DNA of 64,000 nt from Pacificimonas aurantium (GCF_020092905.1 NZ_JAGSGB010000001.1:1054001-1118000); one strand, 5' to 3'; shown: positions 44,402 through 54,865, numbered from the stretch's first letter. Translations and numbers: made by a program. The notes: a model not told the origin generated them from the letters alone.

Positions 44402-45567
44402 TCGGCCTGCCGCGCCCATCGTTCATATTTGTCGATGTGGACCGAGTGGGGGTCCAGGAGTTCGATCAATTCCGGCATCGCCTCCAGCGCCCGCTGATTG
44501 GGCGCGTTGAGAAGGATGATGATGCCGTCCCCGGTGGGCTCATAGACATAGGCGACCGAAAGCTGGGCCCAGTCGGCTCCATTGTGTCCGAAGCTCTTCA
44601 CCTCGCCCCAGTCGAGCACTTCGTAGCCGAGGCCGTAGCCTTGGGCCGCGGGGCAGTCCTGCGGGGCTGCCTGCGCGCAGTCGACGACGGCTCCCTCCTG
44701 CCGCCGGTTGAGGACGCGGAACCGCTCGTCGGCAAGTTCGGGCGACAGGGCGTCGCCGCGCCAGACCGATCCCAGAATTTTCGCAAGGTCGCCCACGCTG
44801 ATCGCCAGGTCGGCGGCTGCGTTGAGGCTACCGGCCTCCCGGCAATAGCCGCCGGGACGGCAGTAATAGCCGTAGAATTCGCCCTCGGCATCGACGGGGC
44901 GCGCCAGCAGGCGCTCGGTTCCGAATTCCGCGCGCACCGACGCGGTCTCGATACCCAGAGGCTCGAACAGATACTCGTCGACAAGCGCTTCGAAGTCGGT
45001 AGCGAGCTTCGCTTCTGCGTAGCGGCGGGCATATTCGAAGCCTTCCCCGGAATAGCCGAAGCCGCTGCCGGGTTCGGACTCGAAGGCCAGCTTTCCGTCG
45101 CTTCTGAAGAAGCGCCAGTTCGGAAAGCCGGTCGAATGCGTAAGGACATGGCGCAACGTCAGCCGCTTCGTGCGGGGGTCCCCGGCAATGTCCGGGTCGA
45201 TCCAGTAGTCCGCCATCGGTTCGTCGAGCGAGAGGCGATCATCCTGGACCAGGCGCAGAAACGTTTCGGCCGAGATCAGCTTCGTGATGGAAGCGACGTT
45301 GAAGAGCGTAGCCTCGTTTGCGGGTACGCCAGGTGACTGCTCCCCCACATATCCTTCGAGAGCGAGTTCGCCATTTCGCAGGGTGGCAAAGCCGGCGGTT
45401 ACGATCCCATGGCGGGCCGCGACGTCCGCGAACGCAGTGCGTAGCGCGTCCTCATTCCTGCCGGGTTTCACAGTTCCGAATTCGGTGTCTGGCTGCGTCT
45501 GCGTCGCCCCGGTCCCGGCGAGACCAAGCCACGCCATGGCAGCGATAAGAAGCAAAAGCGCTCGCAT
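44398..45567 (-). CDS. Exported beta-lactamase-family serine hydrolase
   Basis: The 389-residue product has a signal peptide (LLLIAAMAWLGLAGTGA). The class C/EstB-type fold shows the SxxK motif in VASITKLISAETFL, the Tyr motif in FGYSGEGFEYARR and the HxG-type motif GHNGADWAQ. It may be a peptidase, esterase or lactamase; the family cannot be split by eye. Two palindromes lie just upstream, one with a TACA-N2-TGTA core like BlaI/CopY operators, the other covering the ribosome site. Confidence 0.88.
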   Translation of the reverse strand: MRALLLLIAAMAWLGLAGTGATQTQPDTEFGTVKPGRNEDALRTAFADVAARHGIVTAGFATLRNGELALEGYVGEQSPGVPANEATLFNVASITKLISAETFLRLVQDDRLSLDEPMADYWIDPDIAGDPRTKRLTLRHVLTHSTGFPNWRFFRSDGKLAFESEPGSGFGYSGEGFEYARRYAEAKLATDFEALVDEYLFEPLGIETASVRAEFGTERLLARPVDAEGEFYGYYCRPGGYCREAGSLNAAADLAISVGDLAKILGSVWRGDALSPELADERFRVLNRRQEGAVVDCAQAAPQDCPAAQGYGLGYEVLDWGEVKSFGHNGADWAQLSVAYVYEPTGDGIIILLNAPNQRALEAMPELIELLDPHSVHIDKYERWARQAD

Positions 45568-45576
45568 TCCGACAGT

Positions 45577-45594
45577 CTCCCGAAGTTTCGGGAG
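45577..45594 (-). promoter_or_regulatory. Hairpin covering the ribosome binding site of the beta-lactamase-family gene
   Basis: CTCCCGAA and TTCGGGAG form a perfect 8-bp stem with a 2-nt centre. On the minus-strand mRNA its 3' arm contains GGGAG, the only Shine-Dalgarno candidate, ending 9 nt before the ATG. Folding would hide it. Confidence 0.45.
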
Positions 45595-45599
45595 GCCTA

Positions 45600-45615
45600 T
45601 GCTACATTTGTAGCA
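45600..45615. promoter_or_regulatory. BlaI/CopY-like operator TGCTACA-N2-TGTAGCA
   Basis: A perfect 7+7 palindrome with core TACA-N2-TGTA, the core bound by BlaI/MecI/CopY-type repressors, lies 33 nt upstream of the beta-lactamase-family start. No blaI gene is in the window. Confidence 0.5.
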
Positions 45616-45653
45616 CCTTCAACCAGTCCGCCGGTTTCACTTTGTTCCCCAGA

Positions 45654-46142
45654 TCAGCTCTTCCGGAAACGTTGCGGGTTGTTGGCGATCAGCGTCTCCA
45701 GCTTCGGCATACCGTCGGCGATGCCTTTTTTCAGGCCTTTCGAGACGAGCCAGCCGAGCGGAAAGCCGCTCGCCCCGCCGGACCAGATCAGTTCGCTGCC
45801 CCCCGGCGCGCGCCGTACCCTGTAGTCCTCGATGGCGGACTTCACCGGCAGGGTGGACTTGTCGAAGTAGAAGGCCATGCGCTCGCCTTCCTCCCAGGCG
45901 AAGAACACTTCCTCGACCTTCTGCTTGTCGATCTCCACCGTCCGCGTCGTACCGACCCCGAAGGGCTTCGGGCTGGTCCAGGTCACGTTTGTGATGGGCA
46001 GCCACTCGGTCCACGCCTTGGCATCCAGCAGCGCGTTCCACACCAGGTCGGGTGCGAAGGGAAAGCGGTGCGTGATCAGCGAGGATGATACGGCGGCAAG
46101 ATACTCTTCGCCCACCGGCTCATGGGATTTCATCTTCGGCAT
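45654..46142 (-). CDS. SRPBCC family protein
   Basis: The 162-residue product has the SRPBCC/START-like layout: an N-terminal strand SSLITHRFPFAPDLVWNALLD, a WLPITNVTWTSPKPFGVGTTRTVEI strand pair and a long C-terminal helix SKGLKKGIADGMPKLETLI. Such proteins bind hydrophobic ligands. No partner gene points to a ligand. A second ATG at 46133 is possible. It lies 76 nt from the TRIC-type gene on the same strand. Confidence 0.82.
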   Translation of the reverse strand: MPKMKSHEPVGEEYLAAVSSSLITHRFPFAPDLVWNALLDAKAWTEWLPITNVTWTSPKPFGVGTTRTVEIDKQKVEEVFFAWEEGERMAFYFDKSTLPVKSAIEDYRVRRAPGGSELIWSGGASGFPLGWLVSKGLKKGIADGMPKLETLIANNPQRFRKS

Positions 46143-46218
46143 GTCGCTCTCCTTCGTTCGCCCCCGCCATCTTCTTAGCGCATCGGACCCGGCGGTGACG
46201 CGCTGGAAATGGAGAGGC

Positions 46219-46854
46219 CTATTCGTCGAGCGGGGCGCGGTAGCGGGGGAAGGGCAGGCTGAGTGAAAGCCGAATGGCCACGAGCCGGAGAACGAGCGCG
46301 GCAGCCAGCCCGCATAGCGCGCGCAGGTCGAAGCCGAGCGGGCCGGGCAGGGCCACGAAAACCGCCCCGCCGAGAAGCGCCGGGGTGATGTACAGCTCCT
46401 TCGCGAACAGGATGGGTCGCTCGCCGCAGACGATGTCGCGGATTATCCCGCCAAAGGTCGCCGACATGGCACCGAGAAGGACCGCGACCAGCCAGTGCGC
46501 GCTGGCCTGCTCGGCCTTTGCCGCGCCGAGGACGGCGAACAGGGCGAGTCCGGCGGCATCCGCATAAAGCAGCCAATCCATGCGCCGGCCCAAGAGCCAT
46601 CGATTCAGCGCACATGCAACGACGGCGCAGGCGATGCAGACGGCGATGTCGAGCGGCTCGCGCACCCAGTGGACGGGGGTGTCGCCGAGCAGCAGGTCGC
46701 GGACCGTTCCGCCGCCGACGCCCGTAACCACGGCGATAAACGATACCCCGACAACGTCCATGCCCTTGCGCAGGGCCAGCAGCGCACCCGAAATCGCGAA
46801 GACGGCCGTGCCGACCAGCGCATACCAGAAAAAGAGTTCGGAAAGCCCGCCCAT
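46219..46854 (-). CDS. TRIC-type (UPF0126/YicG) membrane protein
   Basis: The 211-residue product has about six TM helices and two repeats of the UPF0126 signature: VVTGVGGGTVRDLLLGDTPVHWV and ATFGGIIRDIVCGERPILF. The GG-x-x-RD-x-x-x-G pattern is diagnostic. Members form trimeric cation channels related to eukaryotic TRIC. It diverges from the aldehyde oxidoreductase operon. Confidence 0.94.
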   Translation of the reverse strand: MGGLSELFFWYALVGTAVFAISGALLALRKGMDVVGVSFIAVVTGVGGGTVRDLLLGDTPVHWVREPLDIAVCIACAVVACALNRWLLGRRMDWLLYADAAGLALFAVLGAAKAEQASAHWLVAVLLGAMSATFGGIIRDIVCGERPILFAKELYITPALLGGAVFVALPGPLGFDLRALCGLAAALVLRLVAIRLSLSLPFPRYRAPLDE

Positions 46855-47007
46855 AGCGCCCCGTCATGGCGCGCAGAATGCGCTGAAGCCAGCGAAATTG
46901 GCCGGATTCATGAACCTATGTAAATCTTCGCAACTGCGGGAAAATTCTCGCGGAACGGGCAAGGCCGTTCTGCGCTTGGTCTTCCGGAACCAGGGAGACA
47001 CGACTGC

Positions 47008-47505
47008 ATGAAAACCACCCTCAAGGTGAACGGCGAGGAGCGCGAGCTCGAGGCAGATTCGCGCGTCAGCCTGCTCGACGCGCTGCGCAATCATTTCCGG
47101 CTGACCGGAAGCAAGAAGGGCTGCGACCACGGCCAGTGCGGCGCCTGCACGGTCATGGTGAACGGGCGGCGGATCAACAGCTGCCTGACGCTCGCCTGCA
47201 TGCATGACGGCGACGAGATCACGACGATCGAGGGACTGGGCACGCCCGGCAGCCTGTCGCCGATGCAGGACGCGTTCGTGCGGCATGACGGCTATCAGTG
47301 CGGCTATTGCACCCCCGGCCAGATTTGCTCCGCCACCGCCATGCTGGAAGAGGCGAAGGCGGGCTGGCCCAGTGTCGTGACGGAGGACTTGGAAAGCCGT
47401 CCCGACCTGACCGACGAGGAAATCTCCGAGCGGATGAGCGGCAATCTGTGCCGCTGCGCCGCCTATCCCAATATCGTCGATGCGATCCGCGAGGTGGCCG
47501 AATGA
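47008..47505 (+). CDS. Aldehyde oxidoreductase [2Fe-2S] subunit (PaoA-like)
   Basis: The 165-residue small subunit carries [22 protein letters not shown] (first [2Fe-2S] cluster) and CGYCTPGQ...CRCAAY (second cluster). It has no signal peptide. It begins a three-gene unit (small, medium, large) with 4-nt overlaps throughout, the order of E. coli paoABC. It passes electrons from the molybdenum centre to FAD. Confidence 0.94.
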   Translation: MKTTLKVNGEERELEADSRVSLLDALRNHFRLTGSKKGCDHGQCGACTVMVNGRRINSCLTLACMHDGDEITTIEGLGTPGSLSPMQDAFVRHDGYQCGYCTPGQICSATAMLEEAKAGWPSVVTEDLESRPDLTDEEISERMSGNLCRCAAYPNIVDAIREVAE

Positions 47506-48491
47506 GACCCTTCGATTATGCCCGCGCCGAAGCCGTCTCCGACGCTGCGAAGGGCAGCGCGGCAGGCGCGACGATCATCGCCGGCGGCACCAACCTTCTC
47601 GACCTGATGAAGCTGGAAGTGATGGCGCCCGAGCGGCTGGTCGACATCAACCGGCTGCCGCTTGGCGAGATTGAAGAGACGGAAGAGGGCGGCCTTAAAA
47701 TCGGTGCGCTTGTCCCGAATGCCGACCTCGCCGCCGACCAGCGAGTCCGGCGCGACTATCCCGTCCTGTCGCGCGCGCTGCTCGCCGGGGCCTCGGGCCA
47801 GCTTCGCAACAAGGCGACGACGGGCGGCAATCTGTGCCAGCGCACGCGCTGCTATTATTTCTACGACACCTCCGAGCCGTGCAACAAGCGCGAGCCGGGC
47901 AGCGGCTGCCGCGCCATTGGCGGGTTCAACCGCATTCACGCCATACTTGGCGCAAGCGATGCCTGCATCGCCACTCACCCGAGTGACATGGCCGTCGCCA
48001 TGCGTGCCTTGAAGGCGGATGTGGAGATCGAGAGCGCCGACGGCAGCCGTAGGACGGTGCCCGTCGACGACTTCTACCGCCTGCCGCACGACACGCCGCA
48101 TATCGAGACGGAACTGGAAGCCGGCGACGTGATCACGGCCGTGATCCTTCCGGCCCCCGTCACCAGCGAGCAGCGCTACCGCAAGGTGCGCGACCGTGCC
48201 TCCTATGCCTTCGCACTGGTCAGCGTGGCCGCGGTCGTCAGCCTGGAGGAGGGGCGCATCGCAGACGTGACCCTGGCCTTTGGCGGGCTGGCGCATTGCC
48301 CTTGGCGCGACGAGGCCGTCGAAGCCCGTCTGAAGGGGCAGGCGCCGAGCCGGGCTCTGTTCGCCGAGGCGGCCGACCTGCTGCTGAAGGACGCGACAGG
48401 ACAGGGGCACAACGACTTCAAGATTCCCCTGACGAAGCGGACCATGATTGCCGTGCTTGCCGATGCATGCGGACTGGAGACGGGCGAATGA
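47502..48491 (+). CDS. Aldehyde oxidoreductase FAD / [4Fe-4S] subunit (PaoB-like)
   Basis: The 329-residue medium subunit starts at ATG 47502 (ATGA overlap). FAD-binding lines are [17 protein letters not shown] and [15 protein letters not shown]. The inserted segment CQRTRCYYF...[11 protein letters not shown] holds four cysteines for the extra [4Fe-4S] cluster typical of PaoB, which ordinary xanthine dehydrogenase medium subunits lack. This marks the enzyme as an aldehyde oxidoreductase of the PaoABC type. Confidence 0.94.
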   Translation: MRPFDYARAEAVSDAAKGSAAGATIIAGGTNLLDLMKLEVMAPERLVDINRLPLGEIEETEEGGLKIGALVPNADLAADQRVRRDYPVLSRALLAGASGQLRNKATTGGNLCQRTRCYYFYDTSEPCNKREPGSGCRAIGGFNRIHAILGASDACIATHPSDMAVAMRALKADVEIESADGSRRTVPVDDFYRLPHDTPHIETELEAGDVITAVILPAPVTSEQRYRKVRDRASYAFALVSVAAVVSLEEGRIADVTLAFGGLAHCPWRDEAVEARLKGQAPSRALFAEAADLLLKDATGQGHNDFKIPLTKRTMIAVLADACGLETGE

Positions 48492-50680
48492 CCAAGACGC
48501 TGACCATGGACAAGCCGGACGACCGCCGGCGTCTCGATCATATGGCGCAGGCCGTGATCGGAAAGCCGCTCGACCGGCCCGACGGGCCGCTGAAGGTGTC
48601 GGGTACCGCGCCTTATGCCGCCGAATATGAGATCGAAAACTGTGCCCATGGCGTGCTGCTGCGCGCAGCGACGATGGGCACGGTCAAAAGCCTGAACCGC
48701 GCGAAGATCGAGGCCCTGCCAGGGGTGCTCGGTGTCTTTTCGTCCGACGAATTCCTGCGCAACCCCGCCCAGGGCATGGCCGGCGAAGCGCCGGTACAGG
48801 GCGTCGGCGAAGTTGCCTATGTGGGCGAGGTCATCGGCCTCGTCGTCGCGGAAACGTTCGAGCAGGCGCGCCACGCCTCTTACGCCTTCGCGCCCGAAAT
48901 CGAGCCGGCGGGCCATATCGTCGATCCCGAGGCGGTCGAGCCGGAGCCGCAGGATAGCGAGGCGGTCGACCAGGGCGACCTGGCGGGCGCCATGCGCGAC
49001 GCGTCCCACAGCGTTGACGTGGTTTACCGCACCGAGGGACATGCGGCCGCGGCGATGGAGCCGCACGCCTCGATCGCCGTCTGGGACGGACCGAAACTGA
49101 CGCTTTACGGCGCCTATCAGATGCTGAAGTTCAACCGGAAGGAGCTGGCGGACTCGCTCGGTCTCGACGAGGCCGATGTGCGCATCGTCTCGCGCTATGT
49201 CGGCGGTGGCTTCGGATCGAAGCTGGGGATCAGCCAGGAGGGCATTGCCGCCGCAGTCGCGGCGCGCGGCCTCGGCCGACCGGTCTCCGTCGTGATGACG
49301 CGGCAGCAGGTGTTCGAAAGCATCATGCGGCGCACAGAGACGAAGCAGCATATGCGGCTCGCGGCCGACGCCGAGGGCAGGCTGACAGGCCTGGGCCATG
49401 AGAGCCTGATTTCGAACTTGCCGGACGAGGAGTTTGCCGAGCCCGTGCCGCAGTCGACGCATTTTCTATACGGCGGTGAGAATCGGAAGATCTCGCTCAA
49501 CGTCGCGCGGATCCACAGGCCGGCCGCCGGCTCGGTACGTGCGCCGGGCGAAGCCGTGGGAATGCCGGTGCTCGAAAACGCCATGGACGAGCTGGCCCAC
49601 GCAGTAGGGATCGACCCCGTCGAGTTGCGTAAGAAGAACCTGCCCGAATGCCATCCGGAGACGGGCATTCCCTTTGGCACGCGCAAATATGCCGAATGCA
49701 TGGACGAGGGCGCAAAGCGGTTCGGCTGGGCCGACCGCAACAGGGTGCCTGGGGGCCTGCGCGAGGGAGAGTGGCTGATCGGGCACGGCATGGCCGGCGC
49801 CAGCCGCGTGAACATGACCGAAACGGCGAAGGCGCGGGTCACGCTGAGCGCGAACGGGACCGCAACGGTCGAAACCGACATGACCGACATCGGTACCGGC
49901 AGCTATACCGTGCTGGGACAGGTCGCCGCGGAAATGCTCGGTCTCGACCCCGCGAAGGTAGAAGTGAAGCTCGGCGACACCGACCTGCCTCCGGGCTCAG
50001 GCTCTGGCGGCTCGATCGGCGCGTCGTCCTGCGGTTCGGCAGTCTTCCTGGCCTGCGAGGATGTGCGCACGCAAATCTGCGAAGCTCTCGGCTGCGAGGA
50101 GGCGGACCTGACGCTGAAGGACGGCGAGGCGGTCACCGGCAACCGGCGCATGAGCCTGGCCGACGCGCTCGGCGCGGACGAGCTGACGGGCGAGGGCGAG
50201 TTCAACCCCGGCGAGACCAGCGAAGACTATGCGCAGGCGGGCTACGGCGCCTATTTCTGCGAAGTGGCAGTGAACAGCGTGACGGGCGAGACCCGCGTGC
50301 GCCGCATGCTGGGCGTCTACGCCGCGGGGCGTATCCTCAACGAGAAGACCGCGCGATCGCAGTGCCTCGGCGGTATGACCTGGGGGATCGGCACTGCACT
50401 GACCGAAGAGCTCGTTCACGACGAGCGCAACGGCAAGATCGTCAACCGTGACCTCGCCGAATATCATGTTCCGGTGAACCTCGACGTGCCGCAACTCAAC
50501 GTCGTCTTTCTTGAGGAACGCGAGGACGCGGCATGTCCGATCCAGTCGAAGGGTATCGGCGAACTCGGCTTCTGCGGCGCGGCAGGCGCGATCACGAACG
50601 CGATCTACAACGCCACTGGTGTGCGCGTGCGCGACTATCCGGTCACGCTCGACAAGCTGCTGGCGGGCCTGCCCGACTAA
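48488..50680 (+). CDS. Aldehyde oxidoreductase molybdenum-binding subunit (PaoC-like)
   Basis: The 730-residue catalytic subunit starts at ATG 48488 (ATGA overlap). It has [30 protein letters not shown] and the C-terminal [14 protein letters not shown] with the catalytic glutamate. It binds the Mo-cytosine dinucleotide cofactor and oxidises aldehydes to acids. The PaoD/XdhC-type chaperone is not adjacent; xdhC at 31.6-32.6 kb could serve. Downstream lies a long perfect hairpin. Confidence 0.95.
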   Translation: MTKTLTMDKPDDRRRLDHMAQAVIGKPLDRPDGPLKVSGTAPYAAEYEIENCAHGVLLRAATMGTVKSLNRAKIEALPGVLGVFSSDEFLRNPAQGMAGEAPVQGVGEVAYVGEVIGLVVAETFEQARHASYAFAPEIEPAGHIVDPEAVEPEPQDSEAVDQGDLAGAMRDASHSVDVVYRTEGHAAAAMEPHASIAVWDGPKLTLYGAYQMLKFNRKELADSLGLDEADVRIVSRYVGGGFGSKLGISQEGIAAAVAARGLGRPVSVVMTRQQVFESIMRRTETKQHMRLAADAEGRLTGLGHESLISNLPDEEFAEPVPQSTHFLYGGENRKISLNVARIHRPAAGSVRAPGEAVGMPVLENAMDELAHAVGIDPVELRKKNLPECHPETGIPFGTRKYAECMDEGAKRFGWADRNRVPGGLREGEWLIGHGMAGASRVNMTETAKARVTLSANGTATVETDMTDIGTGSYTVLGQVAAEMLGLDPAKVEVKLGDTDLPPGSGSGGSIGASSCGSAVFLACEDVRTQICEALGCEEADLTLKDGEAVTGNRRMSLADALGADELTGEGEFNPGETSEDYAQAGYGAYFCEVAVNSVTGETRVRRMLGVYAAGRILNEKTARSQCLGGMTWGIGTALTEELVHDERNGKIVNRDLAEYHVPVNLDVPQLNVVFLEEREDAACPIQSKGIGELGFCGAAGAITNAIYNATGVRVRDYPVTLDKLLAGLPD

Positions 50681-50725
50681 CGTCGATCTAGCTGTAGATG
50701 CGAGCAAGGGCTGCGATCTGTGTGT

Positions 50726-50763
50726 GGCGCGCGTACCCGGCGGTTCAGCCGGGTACGCGCGCC
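50726..50763. terminator. Perfect 16-bp hairpin between convergent genes
   Basis: Arms of 16 bp (GGCGCGCGTACCCGGC and its exact complement) enclose loop GGTTCA. A second small hairpin, CTAACG-GG-CGTTAG, follows and overlaps the helicase stop. No T-tract is present on either strand, so it may stop both transcripts by another route or protect 3' ends. Confidence 0.5.
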
Positions 50764-50773
50764 CTAACGGGCG

Positions 50774-52393
50774 TTAGCCCTGGCGCGAGGACTGTTCCCC
50801 GCCGGAGCGGTTGCGATTGCCCTGCCTGTGCCGGCCCTGGGCACCGGGACGCCCCTGGCCGTGACCCTGACCATGCTGTCCGCCGCCGCCCTTCCGGTGC
50901 GGACGACGTCCGGCCCCGGGCTTGCCGCCGGGCCCCTTGGCACGGTGCTGCTGACCCTTGCCGCCTTCGGCATGTGCGCCGTCGCGGCTGCGGTCCTGGC
51001 GCTGTCCATCCTGACGGGGCCCGTCCTGATGAGCGCCAGTCTGTGCGCCGCCTCCGCGGCGGTGCTGTTTCGGTCGCGGCTTGCGGGCACCATCCTCGCG
51101 TTCCGCGGAGAATTCCGGCTTCCGGCGGCGCTGCCCACCCCCATTCGCACCGCCGCGCGACCGGCGATTGCCGCCGCCGCCGCGCCGGTCATCGCCGCGC
51201 TCTGCCCCGGCGGCCCCTCGCGGGGGCAGCTTCAGGCCGTTGATGCGCTCGACCTCGGCCATGAAATTCTCAGGCAGGGGCAGGGTTTCGATCTTCTGGC
51301 GCGTGGTGCGCTCGATCGCCTTCCAGTCCTGCTTTTCTGCCGGCGCGACAAAGCTGAGAGCTTCGCCGGCCGCGCCTGCGCGCGCCGTCCGGCCGATGCG
51401 GTGAACATATTGCTCCGCAACCTCGGGGATGTCGAAATTGATGACATGGCTGACGCCGGAAACGTCGATTCCGCGCGCGGCGATATCTGTCGCCACCAGC
51501 ACGCGCACATCACCGGCGCGGAACGCATCGAGAGCGCGCGTCCGCTGAGCCTGGGACTTGTTACCGTGGATTGCCGCCGAGCGGATGTTTGCCGCCTCAA
51601 GATTGCGGACCACCCGGTCGGCGCCGTGTTTGGTACGCGTGAACACGAGGACGCGGTCGTAGTCGGCGCGCTCCAGCGTCAGCGTTAGCAGGGGCTGCTT
51701 CTGCTTGGCGTCGATAAAGTGACAGCGCTGCTCGACCCGCTCGGCAGTCGTCGATTCGGGCTGCACCTCGACCTTCGCGGGTTCGCTCAGATATTTGCCC
51801 ACCAGTTCCTTGATCTGCTTCGGCATGGTGGCCGAGAAGAAGAGCGTCTGCCGGTCCTTCGGGACCATCGGGACGATACGCCTGAGGGCGTGGATGAAAC
51901 CCAGATCGAGCATCTGGTCGGCTTCGTCGAGGACGAGGAATTCGACCTTGTCGAGGCGGCAGGCATTCTGGTCGATCAGGTCGAGAAGGCGGCCCGGGGT
52001 GGCGATCAGGATATCGACACCGGCATGAAGCCGGCGCTTCTGCGGGCCGTCCTTCACGCCGCCGAAGATCGTTTCGACGGTCAGGCGGAGGCCGCGGCCA
52101 TAAGCCTTGAAGCTTTCGCCGATCTGCGCGGCGAGTTCGCGCGTCGGTGCCAGTACCAGAACGCGCGGAGCCTTCGGCGTCAGCTTGTAGGGGCGCGTGG
52201 CGATGGCCTGCAAAATTGGAAGCGCGAAGGCGGCGGTCTTGCCGGTGCCCGTCTGCGCAATGCCCAGAAGGTCGCGCCCTTCAAGCGCGTAGGGAATGGC
52301 CTGCGCCTGGATCGGCGTCGGGCTGTCATAGCCCTCGGCGGCAATGGCTTTGGCAATGGGTTCGGCAAAGCCGAAGTCGGAAAATTTGGTCAT
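50774..52393 (-). CDS. DEAD-box RNA helicase (RhlE type)
   Basis: The 539-residue helicase has the Q motif (FSDFGFAEPIAKAIAAEGYDSPTPIQAQAIP), AQTGTGKT (I), PTRELA (Ia), VLDEADQMLD (II), SAT (III), and HRIGRTARAG (VI). Residues ~390-539 form a Gly/Arg/Gln-rich disordered tail of RGG type that should bind RNA. It would remodel structured RNA in ribosome assembly or cold adaptation. The 279-nt gap to rnr is a long, GC-rich divergent leader; I see no certain promoter in it. Confidence 0.94.
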   Translation of the reverse strand: MTKFSDFGFAEPIAKAIAAEGYDSPTPIQAQAIPYALEGRDLLGIAQTGTGKTAAFALPILQAIATRPYKLTPKAPRVLVLAPTRELAAQIGESFKAYGRGLRLTVETIFGGVKDGPQKRRLHAGVDILIATPGRLLDLIDQNACRLDKVEFLVLDEADQMLDLGFIHALRRIVPMVPKDRQTLFFSATMPKQIKELVGKYLSEPAKVEVQPESTTAERVEQRCHFIDAKQKQPLLTLTLERADYDRVLVFTRTKHGADRVVRNLEAANIRSAAIHGNKSQAQRTRALDAFRAGDVRVLVATDIAARGIDVSGVSHVINFDIPEVAEQYVHRIGRTARAGAAGEALSFVAPAEKQDWKAIERTTRQKIETLPLPENFMAEVERINGLKLPPRGAAGAERGDDRRGGGGNRRSRGGANGGGQRRRKPEFSAEREDGARKPRPKQHRRGGGAQTGAHQDGPRQDGQRQDRSRDGAHAEGGKGQQHRAKGPGGKPGAGRRPHRKGGGGQHGQGHGQGRPGAQGRHRQGNRNRSGGEQSSRQG

Positions 52394-52672
52394 GAATCTC
52401 TTTCAAGTGGCGCAGCGCGCCAAGCTCCGCTGAGCCCGTCGGGCGCGGATGATTGCGAGGAACGCACCCCGCGTGAACCGGGACGTGGCAGAGTTTTGCA
52501 ACTCGTAAAGGCCGGGAACTCATCGGAGCGCGATCATATCGTCAGGATCGTCGCGTCCGGCGCTTCACGCCGTTCCGGGCCAGATGCTGCGACGCAGCAC
52601 CGATGCGGGGCGGCATATGGGCGGAAGCGGGCGGGCTGTCAATGCGCCGCGCCAGTCCTTAGCTAGGGAGAG

Positions 52673-54865
52673 ATGACCGATCTTCCCTCGCGCGACGCCA
52701 TTCTCGAATTCGTGAAAGACAGCAGCGGCCCGGTAGGGAAGCGCGAAATCGCCAAGGCCTTCGGTATCAAGGGCGACGACCGCCGCGCGTTGAGAGCCCT
52801 GTTGGGCGAGATGGCAGAGGCCGGCGATCTGGAACTGGGGCGCGGCAAGACGGTGCACGAGGCGGGCGGTCTGCCCAAGGTCACGGTGCTGCGGGTAGTG
52901 TCGGTCGAGGATGGTCGTCCCTTCGCCATCCCAGAAAGCTGGGACAATCCCGACCCGCCGCCGCGCGTGCTGGTACGCGAGAAGAAGGGCGGCCGCGCGC
53001 TCGGCGAAGGCGACCGCATTCTGGCGCGCATCGAAGAAACCGGGCGGGGCTATCGCGGCCACCTGATGAAACGGATCGGCAGGACGTCGGAAGAGGTTCT
53101 CGGCATCCTGCGCGCAGACGAGCGCGGCCATTTCCTGCAGCCGACCGACAAGCGGCTGCGAAAGACCTTCTCCGTCCACGATATCGGCGAGGCGCGTCCC
53201 GGCGACCTGGTCCTCGCCGCAGTCGAGGGGCGGAAAGCCCGCGTGACCCAGCGGCTTGGCGATCCGTTCGAACCGCGGTCGATTTCGCTGATCGCCATTC
53301 ACGCCAAGGGTCTGCCGCACGTCTTTCCCGAGAAGGTGCTCGAGCAGGCCGACAAGAGCGCGGGGCAGCCGCTCGGCGACGGGCGCGAGGACCTGCGCCA
53401 TCTACCGATCCTGACGATCGATCCGGAGGATGCGCGCGACCATGACGACGCCCTCCATGTCCGGCGCAGCAACAAGGGGGGCTGGGATGCCGTCATCGCG
53501 ATCGCCGATGTCAGCCATTATGTGCGGCCCGGCAGCGCGCTCGATGCCGAAGCGCGAAAGCGCGGCAATTCGGCCTACTTTCCCGACCGGGTCGTGCCGA
53601 TGCTGCCGGAAGTGCTTTCCGCGGGCGCATGCTCGCTGGTGGAGAATGAAGACCGCGCGGCGCTCGTCTGCCATCTGCACATCGCAGAGGACGGCACGCT
53701 GTCCAACTGGCGGTTTGCGCGCGCCGTCATTCGCGTCGCGGCGAACATCGCATATGAGCAGGCTGCCGACTGGCCGGACATCGAGCCGCTGTGGGAAGCG
53801 TGGCGAGCGCTGTTTGCGGCGCGGCAGGCGCGAGAGCCGCTGGAACTGGACATTCCCGAACGGCGCGTCGAACTGGACGCTGACGGGCGCGTCATTCGCA
53901 TCGGCGTGCGCGAGCGGCTGGACGCGCACCGCCTGGTCGAGGACTTCATGATTGCAGCGAATGTCGCGGCGGCGAAGGCGCTGGAAAAGAAGAAGTCTCC
54001 GGTCGTCTACCGCGCTCATGAAACACCTGGCAGCGAGAAGATCGACGCGCTGCGGGAATATCTGAAATCGCTGGGCGTGCCTTTTGCGAAGGGGCAGGTC
54101 ATCCGCCCGGCGCTGTTCAACCGCATGCTCGATGCGCTGACCGATCCGATCCTGCGCGAGCAGGTGTCGACGGAGGTGCTGCGCAGCCAGACACAGGCCT
54201 ATTACACCACCGACAATCTGGGCCATTTCGGCCTTAGCCTGGCCAGCTACGCCCACTTTACCTCGCCGATCCGTCGTTATTCGGACCTTCTGGTCCACCG
54301 CGCGCTAGTGCGCGCCTTCGATCTGGGGCCCGGGGCCCTCACAGATGCCGAGGAGGCCGAACTCGAGCAGATCAGCGAGCATATCTCCAAGACCGAGCGG
54401 CGCGCGATGGAGGCGGAGCGGGACACGACCGATCGCTATGTCGCGGCCTATCTGTCCGAGCGGGCGGGCGACGTTGTCGAGGCCCGCATCACCGGCGTCA
54501 CCAAGCATGGCCTCTTCGCCACGGTGGACGGTGTCGGCGGCGACGGCCTTCTGCCCATGCGCGCGCTCGGCGGGGAATATTGGCAGTTCGACGAGGCCAC
54601 GAGAACAATCACGGGTGAACGCTCCGGCACGACCTACAGCATCGGGCAGCGGCTCGAACTGCGCATGGTAGAAGCCAATCCGGTGACCGGCGGGCTGATC
54701 TTCGAATTGCCGGACGGAGCCGGGTCACCGGGGGCTGGAGGCCCCCGGGCGCAGCCGCGCGGTCGCCGCAAGCCCGGCACCTCTCCAAAGGCGCGCAAGA
54801 AGTCTGCAGGCCGGAAAGGCGCGAAGGGCGGCAAAACGCCCCGCCGCGGCCGACGCGAGCGTTGA
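52673..54865 (+). CDS. rnr: Ribonuclease R
   Basis: The 730-residue exoribonuclease has an N-terminal winged helix (GPVGKREIAKAFGIKG), cold-shock-like domains, the RNB core with LTIDPEDARDHDDALHV (metal aspartates) and YAHFTSPIRRYSDLLVHRAL, then an S1 domain (VEARITGVTKHGLFATVDG) and a Lys/Arg-rich tail. It degrades structured RNA 3' to 5'. It is divergent from the RNA helicase gene, a likely functional partner. The ribosome site is AGGGAGAG. Confidence 0.96.
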   Translation: MTDLPSRDAILEFVKDSSGPVGKREIAKAFGIKGDDRRALRALLGEMAEAGDLELGRGKTVHEAGGLPKVTVLRVVSVEDGRPFAIPESWDNPDPPPRVLVREKKGGRALGEGDRILARIEETGRGYRGHLMKRIGRTSEEVLGILRADERGHFLQPTDKRLRKTFSVHDIGEARPGDLVLAAVEGRKARVTQRLGDPFEPRSISLIAIHAKGLPHVFPEKVLEQADKSAGQPLGDGREDLRHLPILTIDPEDARDHDDALHVRRSNKGGWDAVIAIADVSHYVRPGSALDAEARKRGNSAYFPDRVVPMLPEVLSAGACSLVENEDRAALVCHLHIAEDGTLSNWRFARAVIRVAANIAYEQAADWPDIEPLWEAWRALFAARQAREPLELDIPERRVELDADGRVIRIGVRERLDAHRLVEDFMIAANVAAAKALEKKKSPVVYRAHETPGSEKIDALREYLKSLGVPFAKGQVIRPALFNRMLDALTDPILREQVSTEVLRSQTQAYYTTDNLGHFGLSLASYAHFTSPIRRYSDLLVHRALVRAFDLGPGALTDAEEAELEQISEHISKTERRAMEAERDTTDRYVAAYLSERAGDVVEARITGVTKHGLFATVDGVGGDGLLPMRALGGEYWQFDEATRTITGERSGTTYSIGQRLELRMVEANPVTGGLIFELPDGAGSPGAGGPRAQPRGRRKPGTSPKARKKSAGRKGAKGGKTPRRGRRER

